In this document: positions 34,138-44,100 of the stretch, in pieces
How positions within the stretch are numbered: the stretch's first letter is position 1
How the letters are laid out: every line of letters starts with the position of its first letter
Source: DASSSY01 sp035708205
GTDB taxonomy: Bacteria; Bacteroidota; Bacteroidia; Chitinophagales; Chitinophagaceae
Direction of reading: 5' to 3'
Assembly: GCA_035708205.1 (NCBI GenBank)
Contig: DASSSY010000004.1
Location: 186,001 to 250,000, forward strand
Length of the DNA: 64,000 nt
Notes under the pieces: model-generated
Database searches by the model: none
Told to the model about the DNA's origin: nothing
The model's input: only the letters and a program-made list of their open reading frames with translations
Program-made: the position numbers and the translations under genes

Positions 34138-34174
34138 GAGAAAAGCCGCCCGAGGGAAGCGGGCGGCTTTTCTC
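34138..34174 (-). terminator. Terminator of the oxoamine synthase gene
   Basis: GAGAAAAGCCGCCCG and CGGGCGGCTTTTCTC form a perfect 15-base stem around a seven-base loop, 19 bases after the stop. It is symmetric, so it could act both ways. Confidence 0.88.
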
Positions 34175-34192
34175 ATCAACAATATTCTGGTC

Positions 34193-35446
34193 TCACGCGT
34201 CAACCTTTGACACCTGCGGAATTTCTTTAGGATAGAGGCCTTTTTCTAATTTCTCGCGAACGGCGGAAAACGCATCCAGGGTTTCTTCAACATCCTTTAG
34301 CGTGTGTACCGCTGTTGGGATAAGCCGCAGGATCAGTAAGCCTTTTGGAATAACCGGGTACATGACCATGGAGCAGAAGATATGGTAGTTTTCGCGAAGG
34401 TCAACCACCAGCTGGGTAGCGTCCGTTACTCCGCTTTCCATATAGACCGGCGTAACGGGGGAGGTGGTGCTGCCGATATTAAAGCCACGATTTTTCAGGC
34501 CACTTTGCAGCGCATGGACAATCGTCCAGAGATTTTCTCTGTATTCGGGATGATTGCGGATCAGCTCCAGGCGTTTTAAACCGCCAACCACCATCGGCAT
34601 GGGCAGGGCTTTTGCAAAAATCTGAGAACGCATGTTATAGCGCATGAAATTGATAATATCCTTTTCGCCGCCGATAAATCCGCCAATGCCGGCCATGGAT
34701 TTGGCAAATGTCGAAAAGTAAATGTCAATACCGCTCATGCAGTCTTGTTCTTCGCCAATGCCTTTACTGTTCGCGCCCATAGTGCCGAAACCGTGAGCGT
34801 CATCCACGAACAGGCGGAATTCGTAATTTTCCTTTAAGGCGACAATGTCTTTAATGCGGCCCTGGTTTCCGCTCATACCAAATACGCCTTCGGTAATGAC
34901 CAGGATACCGCCGGGAGTGTCTTTTATTAATTCTGTAGCGCGCTTCAACTGCTTTTCGCAATCCGCGATATCATTATGCTTGTAAACAAAACGCTTTCCG
35001 GCATGCATGCGCAGGCCGTCAATGATGCAGGCGTGGGATTCGGCATCATAAACTACAACATCATGGCGGGACAGGAGGCTATCGATGGCGGAGGTCATAC
35101 CTTGATAGCCATAGTTCATCAGAAAGACCTCGGGTTTGCCGATAAATTCCGCTAGTTCCTTTTCTAGCTGAATGTGGTAATCGGTGTTCCCGGTGAGCAT
35201 CCTGGATCCCATCGGGTAAGCCATACCCCATTTTGCCGCGGCTTCTGCATCCGCTTTTCTCACTTCGGGCTGGTTGGCCAATCCCAAATAATTATTCAGG
35301 CTCCAGACAATTTTTTCTTTCCCCCGAAACATCATGCGGGGGCCAATTTCTCCTTCCAGTTTTGGAAATGCAAAGTATTCGTGTGCCTGCTCCTGGTATT
35401 GCCCGATAGGACCGCGATCTCTGCGGCATTTTGCAAAAAGATCCAT
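34193..35446 (-). CDS. PLP-dependent alpha-oxoamine synthase (serine palmitoyltransferase / cysteate acyltransferase type)
   Basis: A 417-residue fold-type I enzyme. Family landmarks are WSLNNYLGLANQPEV, MGSRMLTGNTDYH, VVYDAESHACIIDGL, FVDDAHGFGTMG and the PLP lysine in STFAKSMAGIGGFIGG. Family members join an acyl thioester to an amino acid with loss of CO2: serine for sphingolipids, cysteate for sulfonolipids, glycine for other products. Bacteroidota make both lipid types, and the substrate cannot be fixed here. A hotdog thioesterase lies 120 bases upstream on the same strand. The start is the ATG at 35446 (MDLFAKCRRDRG). Confidence 0.82.
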   Translation of the reverse strand: MDLFAKCRRDRGPIGQYQEQAHEYFAFPKLEGEIGPRMMFRGKEKIVWSLNNYLGLANQPEVRKADAEAAAKWGMAYPMGSRMLTGNTDYHIQLEKELAEFIGKPEVFLMNYGYQGMTSAIDSLLSRHDVVVYDAESHACIIDGLRMHAGKRFVYKHNDIADCEKQLKRATELIKDTPGGILVITEGVFGMSGNQGRIKDIVALKENYEFRLFVDDAHGFGTMGANSKGIGEEQDCMSGIDIYFSTFAKSMAGIGGFIGGEKDIINFMRYNMRSQIFAKALPMPMVVGGLKRLELIRNHPEYRENLWTIVHALQSGLKNRGFNIGSTTSPVTPVYMESGVTDATQLVVDLRENYHIFCSMVMYPVIPKGLLILRLIPTAVHTLKDVEETLDAFSAVREKLEKGLYPKEIPQVSKVDA

Positions 35447-35566
35447 ATATGTAAAACTTGTTTTAATTTCTGGATAACCGGCTATAAACCAATTATTCAA
35501 AGAATCGTTTGTTAAAAATTGGTGCAAAAATAATAAATTCCCGATAGCTTGTATGTAAAATTTGGA

Positions 35567-35995
35567 TTACAGTTGGTTCCTGAAGGCATCCGGTAAAGCC
35601 GTTATTTTACCTGCGGCATAATCATAACCTGCCATGCCGGTTTTGATTTCGGCAATCATGATTTTCTTGTCGGCCCTTTCGGCAGTTACCCGGAACAGCA
35701 AATCGAAGGAAAATGTCGTGAGGTCATCCGAAAAAAGTTCAATGTCCAAAATATCACCGTAGTGACCTTCGTTCTTATAACAAACCATGGCATCGGCCAT
35801 GATAAGTCCGCAATGGCCGATATGCAATTCAGAATAGCCGATGGATTGCAGCCATTGCATCCGGGCTTCCTGGGCGATAGCCAATATGCGGTCATTGCCC
35901 AAATGATTGCCGTAATTCATGTCGGTAATCCTTAAAGGTATTTTGGTAATAAATAAGGGAGAGTTGCCGGGAAAATGTATTTTTACACGTGCCAT
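35567..35995 (-). CDS. Hotdog-fold acyl-CoA/ACP thioesterase
   Basis: A 142-residue 4HBT-type thioesterase. The opening ITDMNYGNHLGNDRIL has the D-x-N-x-x-x-H pattern of the YbgC/FadM group, and the length is right. It hydrolyses acyl-CoA or acyl-ACP thioesters in the cytoplasm; the substrate is unknown. It is followed by the oxoamine synthase, which uses acyl thioesters, so a joint lipid role is plausible. It is divergent from the FAH-family gene, with 75 bases between starts. Confidence 0.82.
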   Translation of the reverse strand: MARVKIHFPGNSPLFITKIPLRITDMNYGNHLGNDRILAIAQEARMQWLQSIGYSELHIGHCGLIMADAMVCYKNEGHYGDILDIELFSDDLTTFSFDLLFRVTAERADKKIMIAEIKTGMAGYDYAAGKITALPDAFRNQL

Positions 35996-36070
35996 ATTTT
36001 GTTTAAAGATTCCGCCCTAAAATTGATTTTGGGTTACCGGATGTTGATAACAATGAAAACGATCGAAACT

Positions 36071-36682
36071 ATGAAAATTTTTTGTGTTGGCCGGAATTAT
36101 CTGGCGCATGCCCGGGAAATGAACGCGGCGGTGCCCAAACAACCGGTTATCTTTATGAAACCGGCAACAGCCCTGGCGGATTTGTCGAAGCCCTTGGTCA
36201 TACCGGCATTTACGAATGATTTACAATATGAGCTGGAGCTTGTTTTAAGGATCTGCAGGGATGGGAAAGCCATTGCCATATCCGAAGCCGGTGATTATTT
36301 TAAGGAATGGACGGTCGGTATTGATTTTACCGCCAGAGATATACAAAGTGATATGAAGGCAAAAGGATTGCCCTGGGAGCTGGCCAAGTCTTTTGACGGT
36401 TCGGCGGTATTGGGCAATTTTGTTCCTTTTGTGGAAGATTTGCTGCCGGTAACTTTCTCTTTATATAAAAATGATCTCCTGGCGCAGCAGGGACATACGG
36501 AAGATCTGATCTTTTCGTTTGAGGCATTGATCGCTTTTATTTCTAAATATTTTACGCTTCAGACCGGCGATTTGATCTATACCGGAACGCCGGCCGGGGT
36601 AGCAAAGGTGCTACCCGGCGACCGTCTTTCCGGTTTTTTAAATCAGGATCGGTTGTTTGAAATAGAGATGACAACAGCGTAG
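36071..36682 (+). CDS. Fumarylacetoacetate hydrolase family protein (FAHD1-like)
   Basis: A 203-residue protein. Its opening is KIFCVGRNYLAHAREMN, followed by the metal-binding glutamates in QYELELVLRI, VGIDFTARDIQ, and the family ending IYTGTPAGVAKVLPGD. Small members of this length are usually acylpyruvases or oxaloacetate decarboxylases acting on 2-keto acids with Mg2+. I start at the ATG at 36071, as homologues do, rather than at upstream in-frame starts from 35975 that would overlap the divergent gene. It ends 4 bases from the convergent pspC gene. Confidence 0.88.
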   Translation: MKIFCVGRNYLAHAREMNAAVPKQPVIFMKPATALADLSKPLVIPAFTNDLQYELELVLRICRDGKAIAISEAGDYFKEWTVGIDFTARDIQSDMKAKGLPWELAKSFDGSAVLGNFVPFVEDLLPVTFSLYKNDLLAQQGHTEDLIFSFEALIAFISKYFTLQTGDLIYTGTPAGVAKVLPGDRLSGFLNQDRLFEIEMTTA

Positions 36683-36686
36683 TAAT

Positions 36687-38507
36687 TTAGTAATAATAAG
36701 TGTCGTTATCCTTTCTGCCCGGAGCTTTGCCGGCGTTTGTCAGTTGGCCGGCGTCGTCCATTTGGTAATAGCAGCCTTCATCCAGTTCATGATCGTCATC
36801 ATTGTCCTCATAACGGATGCTGTTGCGGTGGACGTGGTATGAATAATGCGGCCCCCACCAGTCGTCATCGGCGTCCTGTACATAGATCCAATGGCCTGCC
36901 GGGACGGATATGGTCAGGACCACATGCTGGTCGCGGAACGGTAAAGCCCGGCTTAAATCTAATTCTTCCGGAAGGCGGAGCCGGTTTTGATCTTGCTGAA
37001 AAAGGAATTGGATCTTTTGAACATTGGCCATGGCCTGCGCTTTGTTTTGTCCCCTGGCATTTTTGGTCAGCTGCAAATGAAAACTGCTGTCGGCGCTTTT
37101 TTCAAAAGTTACCCGGACGGCACCCTTTAGCTCATCATCCCAAAAATTACGGGTTGTGGTGTTAGCCGGCCTTTCAGTCAATTTGGACAGCACCAGCGTA
37201 TCGTTCGGGAATGGTTGTAGCGGCAGATCTTCGGTGGCGCTGTATTTGGTTTTAAAATCCATAAAGACGGTTCCGGCAACGGCAAACAAGCCAAATACGC
37301 CTGCAATGAACAGGATCACTAAAGTGGTGGCCCACCAGCGGGGCATCGTTTTTTTATGCCCGGAAATCAGCCTGACCAGGATGTGGATCAACAAATAAAG
37401 CGGGATGAGAATAATGAGCAGCAGCGCAACGATCAAAACGGATTTCGCGATGCCGGAGCCTAAAATTAAACCGCTAAAGGGCAGAATGAACGCTGAAGAT
37501 ATACCAAGACCTAGCAGTGCGCCCAACAGGCCGATGGCAATAGAGGCCAGGATAATCAGCACGAAAACGCCTATGCAGATGAGCAACGCTTTTAAGAGCC
37601 AGATAAAGACGCTCAGACAACCATTATTGTTGGCTTTGTTGACCGCCTGTGGCTGCTTCATGGCTTCGCTGATGTTCTTAACATCCACTTTTTTTCCTTT
37701 CATTTCTAATTTCTCGGCCAGCGTGTTGGCCTTCGGTAAGGAAGCCCAGAGAATAAGGTAGAGCAATACCATGGCCGGGAAGCCGCCAATGCTGAATGAG
37801 AAAAAATCATTGGCGAAGAACCCGATACCGGTGCCTAATAATACCGGCAGCAGGAAAACCAATCTCGGCCATATCGGATCAATATTCAGATAGGCGCCAA
37901 TACCGCCACAAACACCGCCGATGATCTTATGGTCTTCATTACGATACCAGCGTCTTTTTAAATTGAGCGTCGGCGTAGCTTGTTGCGGTAGTAAGATCCA
38001 AAGCAGGCAGTAGATAATGACACCGCTGCCCCAAAAAAGGGTAATGATGGCAAAGAGCACGCGCACGATGGCCGGGTCAATATTGAAATAAGCGCCCAAC
38101 CCGCCGCAAACGCCACCGATAACGGATTCGGAACTGCTGCGGAAGAGACGTTTGCCGGACGTAATATTATCTGTTGCGTGCCCGCTTTGATGAGGTCCTG
38201 CCGGGTCTTCTTTTTCCTGATTTCTTTCTGATTCGCCGCCGGCTTCATCGACGATTTGTTCCGGACTGCCCATGATGACTTTTATTTCATCGACGTCCGT
38301 GTCGGTTATGTAAACAAGGCCTTTTTTAATCTTCTCCTGGAGCAGTTCGCCGATGCGGTCTTCCATATCTTGGAGAATTTCGTCACCTCCTTCTTCTTTA
38401 CTGAAATATTGTTTTAAGATATCCAGATAGTCGTTCAGCGCGTTATAGGCGGATTCATTCATTGGAATGATGCGCTGTGCCAGGTTTATATTGATGATTT
38501 TATTCAT
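36687..38507 (-). CDS. PspC-domain membrane protein with two PspC domains
   Basis: A 606-residue protein. A helical N-terminal region (about 15-90, with YLDILKQYFSKEEGGDEI) precedes two PspC domains, near 118-175 (VIGGVCGGLGAYFNIDPAIV) and 187-262 (IIGGVCGGIGAYLNIDPIW). Three or four further helices (about 295-420) and a C-terminal exported domain to residue 606 follow. PspC-type proteins sense envelope stress or modulate it. The gene is paired with a PadR regulator 30 bases upstream, a frequent arrangement in Bacteroidota, and is probably controlled by it through the palindrome at 38925-38943. Confidence 0.88.
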   Translation of the reverse strand: MNKIININLAQRIIPMNESAYNALNDYLDILKQYFSKEEGGDEILQDMEDRIGELLQEKIKKGLVYITDTDVDEIKVIMGSPEQIVDEAGGESERNQEKEDPAGPHQSGHATDNITSGKRLFRSSSESVIGGVCGGLGAYFNIDPAIVRVLFAIITLFWGSGVIIYCLLWILLPQQATPTLNLKRRWYRNEDHKIIGGVCGGIGAYLNIDPIWPRLVFLLPVLLGTGIGFFANDFFSFSIGGFPAMVLLYLILWASLPKANTLAEKLEMKGKKVDVKNISEAMKQPQAVNKANNNGCLSVFIWLLKALLICIGVFVLIILASIAIGLLGALLGLGISSAFILPFSGLILGSGIAKSVLIVALLLIILIPLYLLIHILVRLISGHKKTMPRWWATTLVILFIAGVFGLFAVAGTVFMDFKTKYSATEDLPLQPFPNDTLVLSKLTERPANTTTRNFWDDELKGAVRVTFEKSADSSFHLQLTKNARGQNKAQAMANVQKIQFLFQQDQNRLRLPEELDLSRALPFRDQHVVLTISVPAGHWIYVQDADDDWWGPHYSYHVHRNSIRYEDNDDDHELDEGCYYQMDDAGQLTNAGKAPGRKDNDTYYY

Positions 38508-38537
38508 TGTCTGTAATTGTTTAATGGTTGAAAATCC

Positions 38538-38864
38538 TTAAGCCGTGGTCAGTGTATTAACCGCTTCGGCCAGTTGTTGCCAGGTAATTTCGAGTTCCTG
38601 GTAAAACCGATGGCCCTCTTCGGTCAGCGAAAAATATTTTCTGGGCGGGCCGGACGGGCTTTCTTCCCAGCGGTAGCTGAGTAATCCGGCATTCTTTAGC
38701 CGTGAAAGCAAAGGGTATAGCGTACCTTCCAGAATTTGCAGCTGCGCTTCTTTAAGCGCGGTGATAATTTCAGAAGGATAGGCTTCTCTTTCCCGCATGA
38801 CGGCCAGAATGCAAAATTCCAGGATGCCTTTGCGCATCTGGCTTTGGGTGTTGTCTATAGTCAT
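38538..38864 (-). CDS. PadR-family transcriptional regulator
   Basis: A 108-residue winged-helix protein. PadR landmarks are MRKGILEFCILAVM, AYPSEIITALKEA, ILEGTLYPLLSRLKNAGLLSYRWEESPSGPPRKYFSLTEEG as successive pieces (the GTLYPLL and PPRKYFSLTEEG motifs). It is expected to act as a dimeric repressor of its own operon padR-pspC; the perfect palindrome overlapping the upstream promoter supports this. The signal sensed is unknown. Confidence 0.92.
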   Translation of the reverse strand: MTIDNTQSQMRKGILEFCILAVMREREAYPSEIITALKEAQLQILEGTLYPLLSRLKNAGLLSYRWEESPSGPPRKYFSLTEEGHRFYQELEITWQQLAEAVNTLTTA

Positions 38865-38904
38865 GGTTTGGTATAAAGTTTTAGTCTAAAAATCATTATC
38901 GACG

Positions 38905-38943
38905 CAAAAATATGAATTATTTAATACCTTGCAATGCAAGGTA
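38905..38943 (-). promoter_or_regulatory. padR-pspC promoter with overlapping operator palindrome
   Basis: On the minus strand, a TATTTTTG -7 box (38905-38912) lies 41 bases before the padR ATG. The position expected for the -33 box is covered by a perfect inverted repeat, TACCTTGCA-A-TGCAAGGTA (38925-38943, nine bases per arm). This is the classic arrangement for an autoregulating repressor. Confidence 0.65.
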
Positions 38944-39138
38944 GTTTATTTGTGAAAGGATTAACTTTTTTATTTTAGGTTATAAAGTTGGCTGTTCCTC
39001 GATTTTATACCTGAATTAAGGAAATTTAACTATAGATACGTGTTATAGGCGGCTTTTAACAGGTCCGTAATTTTGCGGTCAATGCAATTGTTAGTAAATT
39101 TACCCCCTCGAAATTTATTTTTTACCTAAAAGAAAAGC

Positions 39139-40995
39139 ATGAAAAAGGTATATTTATCTCTATTCCTGGCGACCTGTATGGCCGGTGCAGCCTCGGCGCA
39201 GCAAAGTACCGGCGGGTTTCCGATGAGTTCAGAGATTGTAAAAGTGCAGGATCAGAAGGTGGCTCATATTGAGTTGTCCCGGCCTGATTATGCATCAATC
39301 ATGAGGCAGAACCTGGCCAATGAAACAAAAGGTATCCCGGGCCCCTATATGGTCGCAGCAATGGTTAATGCCGATGTTAGCTTATCCAATTCAGGAACAT
39401 GGACCTATTTGGAAGATGGTAGCAAGATCTGGCGTTTGTCCGTAATGATCCCGGATGCCAAGGCGGTCGGCATTCTTTACGATCAGTTCAAATTACCTAA
39501 AGGCGTAAAATTGTTTATCAGCAATGAAAACGGACGCCAGATTTTGGGCGCTTACACGGCAGAAAACAATGATCTGGAGTATGGCAAGTTTGCCAATGAG
39601 CCGGTCCAGGGGACCACTGCAAATATTGAGATGGATATCCCGTCCGGCGTTAACGCCGGGGATATTGTATTCCACATTGATCGTTTTAGTGCTTATTACC
39701 GAGGCGTGGATGAACTGACGCGTGCTTTTGCCGCCCAAAAGGATCCGACACCCGCAAAGCCGACTGGGACCGGCTTAGGCTCTTCCGCTCCTTGTAACAT
39801 TGATGCAAACTGTCCTTTACCTGCCATTATCGAAGGTGATTATACGATCCCTAAAAAGGCGAGTGTTCAGATTATTATCCAGGGAAATGGTTCTGCCGGC
39901 TTTTGTTCCGGAACATTAATCAATAATACGGGCAATGTCCAGAATGGTACATGCATTCCCTATGTGCTGACGGCGAGCCATTGCGATGAATCTAACAGCT
40001 ATTCCAGTGCGGATTTTTCTCAATGGCTATTCCGCTTTAAATACCGTTATGATTCTTGTGGCGGGCATACTTTGCCCGATGCCGGCGGCACGCATACCAC
40101 AATGGTGGGCGCTGATTTTAAAGCACGTTCTTTCTTTCCTTCTATTGGGACCTTTACGCCGGGGCAGGCACTGCACCTGGTAGGCGATTTTTTATTGCTG
40201 CAGCTGAAATCCACCCCACCCTCAAGCTATGATACTTACCTGGCAGGCTGGAACAGAAGTAATAATGTATTAACTGATCCCAATACCTACAATTTCTTTA
40301 TTGGTTTTCATTATCCGCATGGAGATGTTGAAAAGCTATCCTATTCTACCTCCATTCAAGGCAATGGTAATTTTAATCAAAACCAGGTGCCGGCAACACA
40401 TTGGCACACTGTTTTCGCTGTTGGCGGAACCCAGCCCGGTTCTTCCGGTAGCGGGTTGTTTGATGTGAACGGCCGTGTTATCGGTGATTTGTCGGGAGGG
40501 GTTAACTCCGGTTGCGGAAATGATACGGACCAGGCGGATTTTGGAACGGATGCCGAGTATTCCAAGATCAGTCATAACTGGGAGAATGATTTTGACCAAA
40601 CCAATCATGCCAGCCATGCGGGTTCTCAAAGCCGTTTAAAGGATTGGCTGGACCCCACCGGTTCCGGCGCTATGCAGGTTAATGCCTTACGTCCGGATTG
40701 TACGCCGCTGACGGGGATCCTCCATGTTAACAATGACCTGGAGAATAACATCCAGGTTTATCCGACACCTTCTGCTGACGGTATTGTTCATGCCCGGATA
40801 AAATTGGATGCCCCCATGAACTTTCAGGTAAATGTCTATAACACAGTTGGTCGCCTGGTAAAAACATTTACTGTGGATGGTGCTTATCATGGTGTTTATA
40901 CTTTTGATTGTGCCAACTTAGCTAATGGCATGTACATCATGAAGTTTGCCGGTGCAAAAGGCATTGCGGCCAAAAAGATAATCATTGCCCGTTAA
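39139..40995 (+). CDS. Secreted trypsin-like serine endopeptidase with T9SS sorting domain
   Basis: A 618-residue protein: signal peptide 1-21 (SAQ), an N-terminal propeptide-like region to about 225, and a chymotrypsin-fold domain with the triad H281 (LTASHC), probable D350 (VGDFLLLQL) and S436 (GSSGSG). A C-terminal type A sorting domain (about 540-618) starts IQVYPTPSADG and ends AAKKIIIAR. The domain resembles lysyl endopeptidases; specificity is not read here. It would act outside the cell. A TAATTTTG -7 box lies at 39068-39075. It stands directly upstream of the SusC/SusD genes. Confidence 0.85.
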   Translation: MKKVYLSLFLATCMAGAASAQQSTGGFPMSSEIVKVQDQKVAHIELSRPDYASIMRQNLANETKGIPGPYMVAAMVNADVSLSNSGTWTYLEDGSKIWRLSVMIPDAKAVGILYDQFKLPKGVKLFISNENGRQILGAYTAENNDLEYGKFANEPVQGTTANIEMDIPSGVNAGDIVFHIDRFSAYYRGVDELTRAFAAQKDPTPAKPTGTGLGSSAPCNIDANCPLPAIIEGDYTIPKKASVQIIIQGNGSAGFCSGTLINNTGNVQNGTCIPYVLTASHCDESNSYSSADFSQWLFRFKYRYDSCGGHTLPDAGGTHTTMVGADFKARSFFPSIGTFTPGQALHLVGDFLLLQLKSTPPSSYDTYLAGWNRSNNVLTDPNTYNFFIGFHYPHGDVEKLSYSTSIQGNGNFNQNQVPATHWHTVFAVGGTQPGSSGSGLFDVNGRVIGDLSGGVNSGCGNDTDQADFGTDAEYSKISHNWENDFDQTNHASHAGSQSRLKDWLDPTGSGAMQVNALRPDCTPLTGILHVNNDLENNIQVYPTPSADGIVHARIKLDAPMNFQVNVYNTVGRLVKTFTVDGAYHGVYTFDCANLANGMYIMKFAGAKGIAAKKIIIAR

Positions 40996-41025
40996 TTTCT
41001 AAATATTAATCCCCCTTATCTAATT

Positions 41026-41076
41026 GAGCGGCTAAATTTTTGGAAAGTAATTTCTTTTACACTAATTTAGCCGCTC
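41026..41076. promoter_or_regulatory. 13-base inverted repeat upstream of susC
   Basis: GAGCGGCTAAATT (41026-41038) and AATTTAGCCGCTC (41064-41076) are perfect complements with a 25-base A+T-rich spacer, 31 bases after the protease stop and 73 before susC. It may terminate the protease transcript (the following GTTTGG is a poor T run) or act in the susC leader. Confidence 0.5.
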
Positions 41077-41149
41077 GTTTGGAAAAAGTAAACGTCTCGT
41101 TGCCGTTTATTTAGTTTTAATCATTTATCACAAACAAGTTTCACAACGC

Positions 41150-44100
41150 ATGAAAAAAATGTTACTCTTGCTTGCTTTATTCCTATCCATAGGATTGCAG
41201 CAATCAGCAATGGCGCAAAACGAAACCACCGTCACCGGCAGGGTTTTGGATGATCAGGGAAATGGTATTCCCGGTGTAAGTGTGCAAATTAAAGGCACCC
41301 ATTCCGGCGCCAACACGGACGTGGACGGTAATTTTATGTTGAAATTGCCCGAAGGCCATGACGTTTTAGTTATTAAGAGTTCCGGCTTTGAATTACAAGA
41401 GGTGAAAGTTTCTAATCCCTCTCAGCCTTTGGTGGTTAAAATGGAACCCAGCAATAAAACGTTGGGTACTATTAGTGTGTATGGTCAGAAAATTGACCCC
41501 AGAACCAATACCGGTTCGGTTTCGACGGTTACGGCTAAGGATATAGAAAAGAAACCCATTACTAATATTGTGAAAGCATTGGATGCGACTTCCGGGATAC
41601 AATTGACCAGCGGTGGTGGACAACCTGGATCTGATCCTCAAATGCTGGTTCGTGGTGTTGGGTCGTTACTTGCTAACAACTCTCCATTAATTGTTGTTGA
41701 TGGCGTGGTTTATTCTGGTTCTATGAGCTCTATTAACCCTTCAGATGTGGCGAGTATCAGTTTATTGAAAGATGCAACGGCAAGTTCTTTATATGGGGCT
41801 CGAGGAGCCGGTGGTGTCGTTTTAATTACAACGAAGAAAGGATCAAAGAGTGATAAGCCGCAAATCAATATTGATGCGCAAACCGGCTTCGTGTCTAATT
41901 TTCTGCCTCAGATGGATGTCATTAGTGATCCGGCAGAATATTATAAGATGTCTTTTTTAATGCTTAGAAACTGGGCCTACAAGAATGGCTATATTTCTAA
42001 TGCCGGAGACCCTTTGCCAAGTAATGTAATGGGTATTTATTGGGATCAGGTTATTGGTGGCCGTGGGTACAATAATTTTAGTTTAAATGGTAAAGGCGCT
42101 ATTGAATCTTCTTATAATCTTATTGATCCTGTAACAGGAGATGTAAATCCTGATGCAAAGTTAATGTATCATGAAGATTGGCTGCCAGAGTTGCAGCGTA
42201 CGGGTTTACGTCAGCAGTATAATGTTTCTACTTCTAATGGTAACGACAAATCTAATTATTATTTCTCTTTAGGTTATAATAATGATCAGGGCATTGTTCA
42301 ATATAGCAGCTTTCAGCGTGTAACCTCTAAGTTGAATGTTGATGCTCATATTACGCCTTGGTTGACGACAGGTTTGGATGTTTATGGTGTGTATGAAGAT
42401 ACGCGTTCTTTTACAACTCAGTCAAATGCTTATATTAATCCATTCTTTACGGCGCAGATGATGGCGCCCATTTATCCGGTACATTTACATGATACTTTGG
42501 GTAATATTGTTTATGGACCTGATGGTACCGCTTTGTATGACATGGGAACCAATATGCAGTATAATCAGTTTCGGAAATTCGGTGCCAATACAAATATAGT
42601 GGCGGCGCTTCAGGCTGATGACCATACCGATAAAAATTATTCCTTTAGAGGTATTACTTATTTAGAAGGTAAGTTCTTAAAGGATTTTACGGCCCGCGTT
42701 GATTATACTTTGGAATTCTTTAATTATAATAATAGTGTTTATCAGAATATGTTGTTTGGTGATGGAGAGGGCGTTGACGGTATCATTAACCAATCCGCAT
42801 TGACGAATACTAATTATACATTCCGTCAGCGTATTGTTTGGGAACCTTCTTTCGGGCCTTTTGCCAGCGGCGATAATACTTTGGCCCTAACTTTGGATCA
42901 TGAAAATAATTTGATGACGCAGCAGAACTATAGCTTGGTACGTAGTGGCTTTACGGATCCTATTTTCCAGCAGGGTGATGCAGCGGCTGTTGACAAAGGA
43001 TCTGGTTCTTCAATTGATCAACTAGCCATTGAAAGCTATTTGGCATATGCGACTTATGATTTCAGAAAAAAATATTTTTTAAAGGCCAGCATTCGCCGTG
43101 ATGGTTCTTCCCGTTTTTCTCCTTCTGCACGCTGGGGAAACTTTTGGTCCGTTGGTGCGGGTTGGATGATGTCGGAAGAAAACTTTATGTCATCTACGCG
43201 TGATTGGTTAAGTGAATTAAAAGTTAAAGCAAGTTATGGTATCCAAGGTAAAGAGGATTTAGGTAGTAATTATTATTATGCTTGGTTGCCCAATTATTAC
43301 TTTAGTCCTAATGCTACAACTCCTGGCTATTTGTTTAACACTTATGGTAGCAATGACCTGCATTGGGAAGGCAGCTATATGTTTGATGCGGGTATTGACT
43401 TTGGATTCTTGAATAATAGGGTTACCGGTAGCGTGGATTACTATCGCAAGGGCAGCTATGATTTGTTATATGTGAAACCTTTCGCCCCCTCAACTGGTAT
43501 TGGTGCCATTCTTTCCAATGTTGGTTCTATGTTGAATAGTGGAGTCGAGTTAACGGTCAATGCCGATATTTTAAGAACACGTGACTTTACATGGAACGCT
43601 GAATTGCATTTGTCTCATAATAAGAACCAAATGACCAAAATGCAGGGGGACAGTTTGGTCATATATCCAAATGGCGTTACAATCCTCAAAAAAGGGCTTG
43701 CTCGGGGAACATTTTTCCTACCTAAATATGCTGGTGTGGATCCTAAAACTGGTGATGAGCTGTGGGAACTTGCCGACGGCACTGATACCAATGATTATAA
43801 TGTTGCCAGCCTGCCGGAAAACAAGCGTATTATGGGAGATCCCTGGCCGGATGTAGAAGGTGCTTTGATCAATACATTCAGCTATAAAAATATCAGTTTG
43901 TCTGTTCAGTTGAACTTTGCTATCGGAGGTAAGTTTTATGATGCTAACTATCAGCTATTGATGCAGCCATCAAATGCGTTTAGTGGCCAAACCTGGAGCA
44001 CTGATATTATTGATTCCTGGACGCCTGAAAATACCGATGCCTCCCTGCCTCGTTTAGGTATTGGTGAAGCCAGCATTGGTGGCGCTTCTGACAGATTCCT

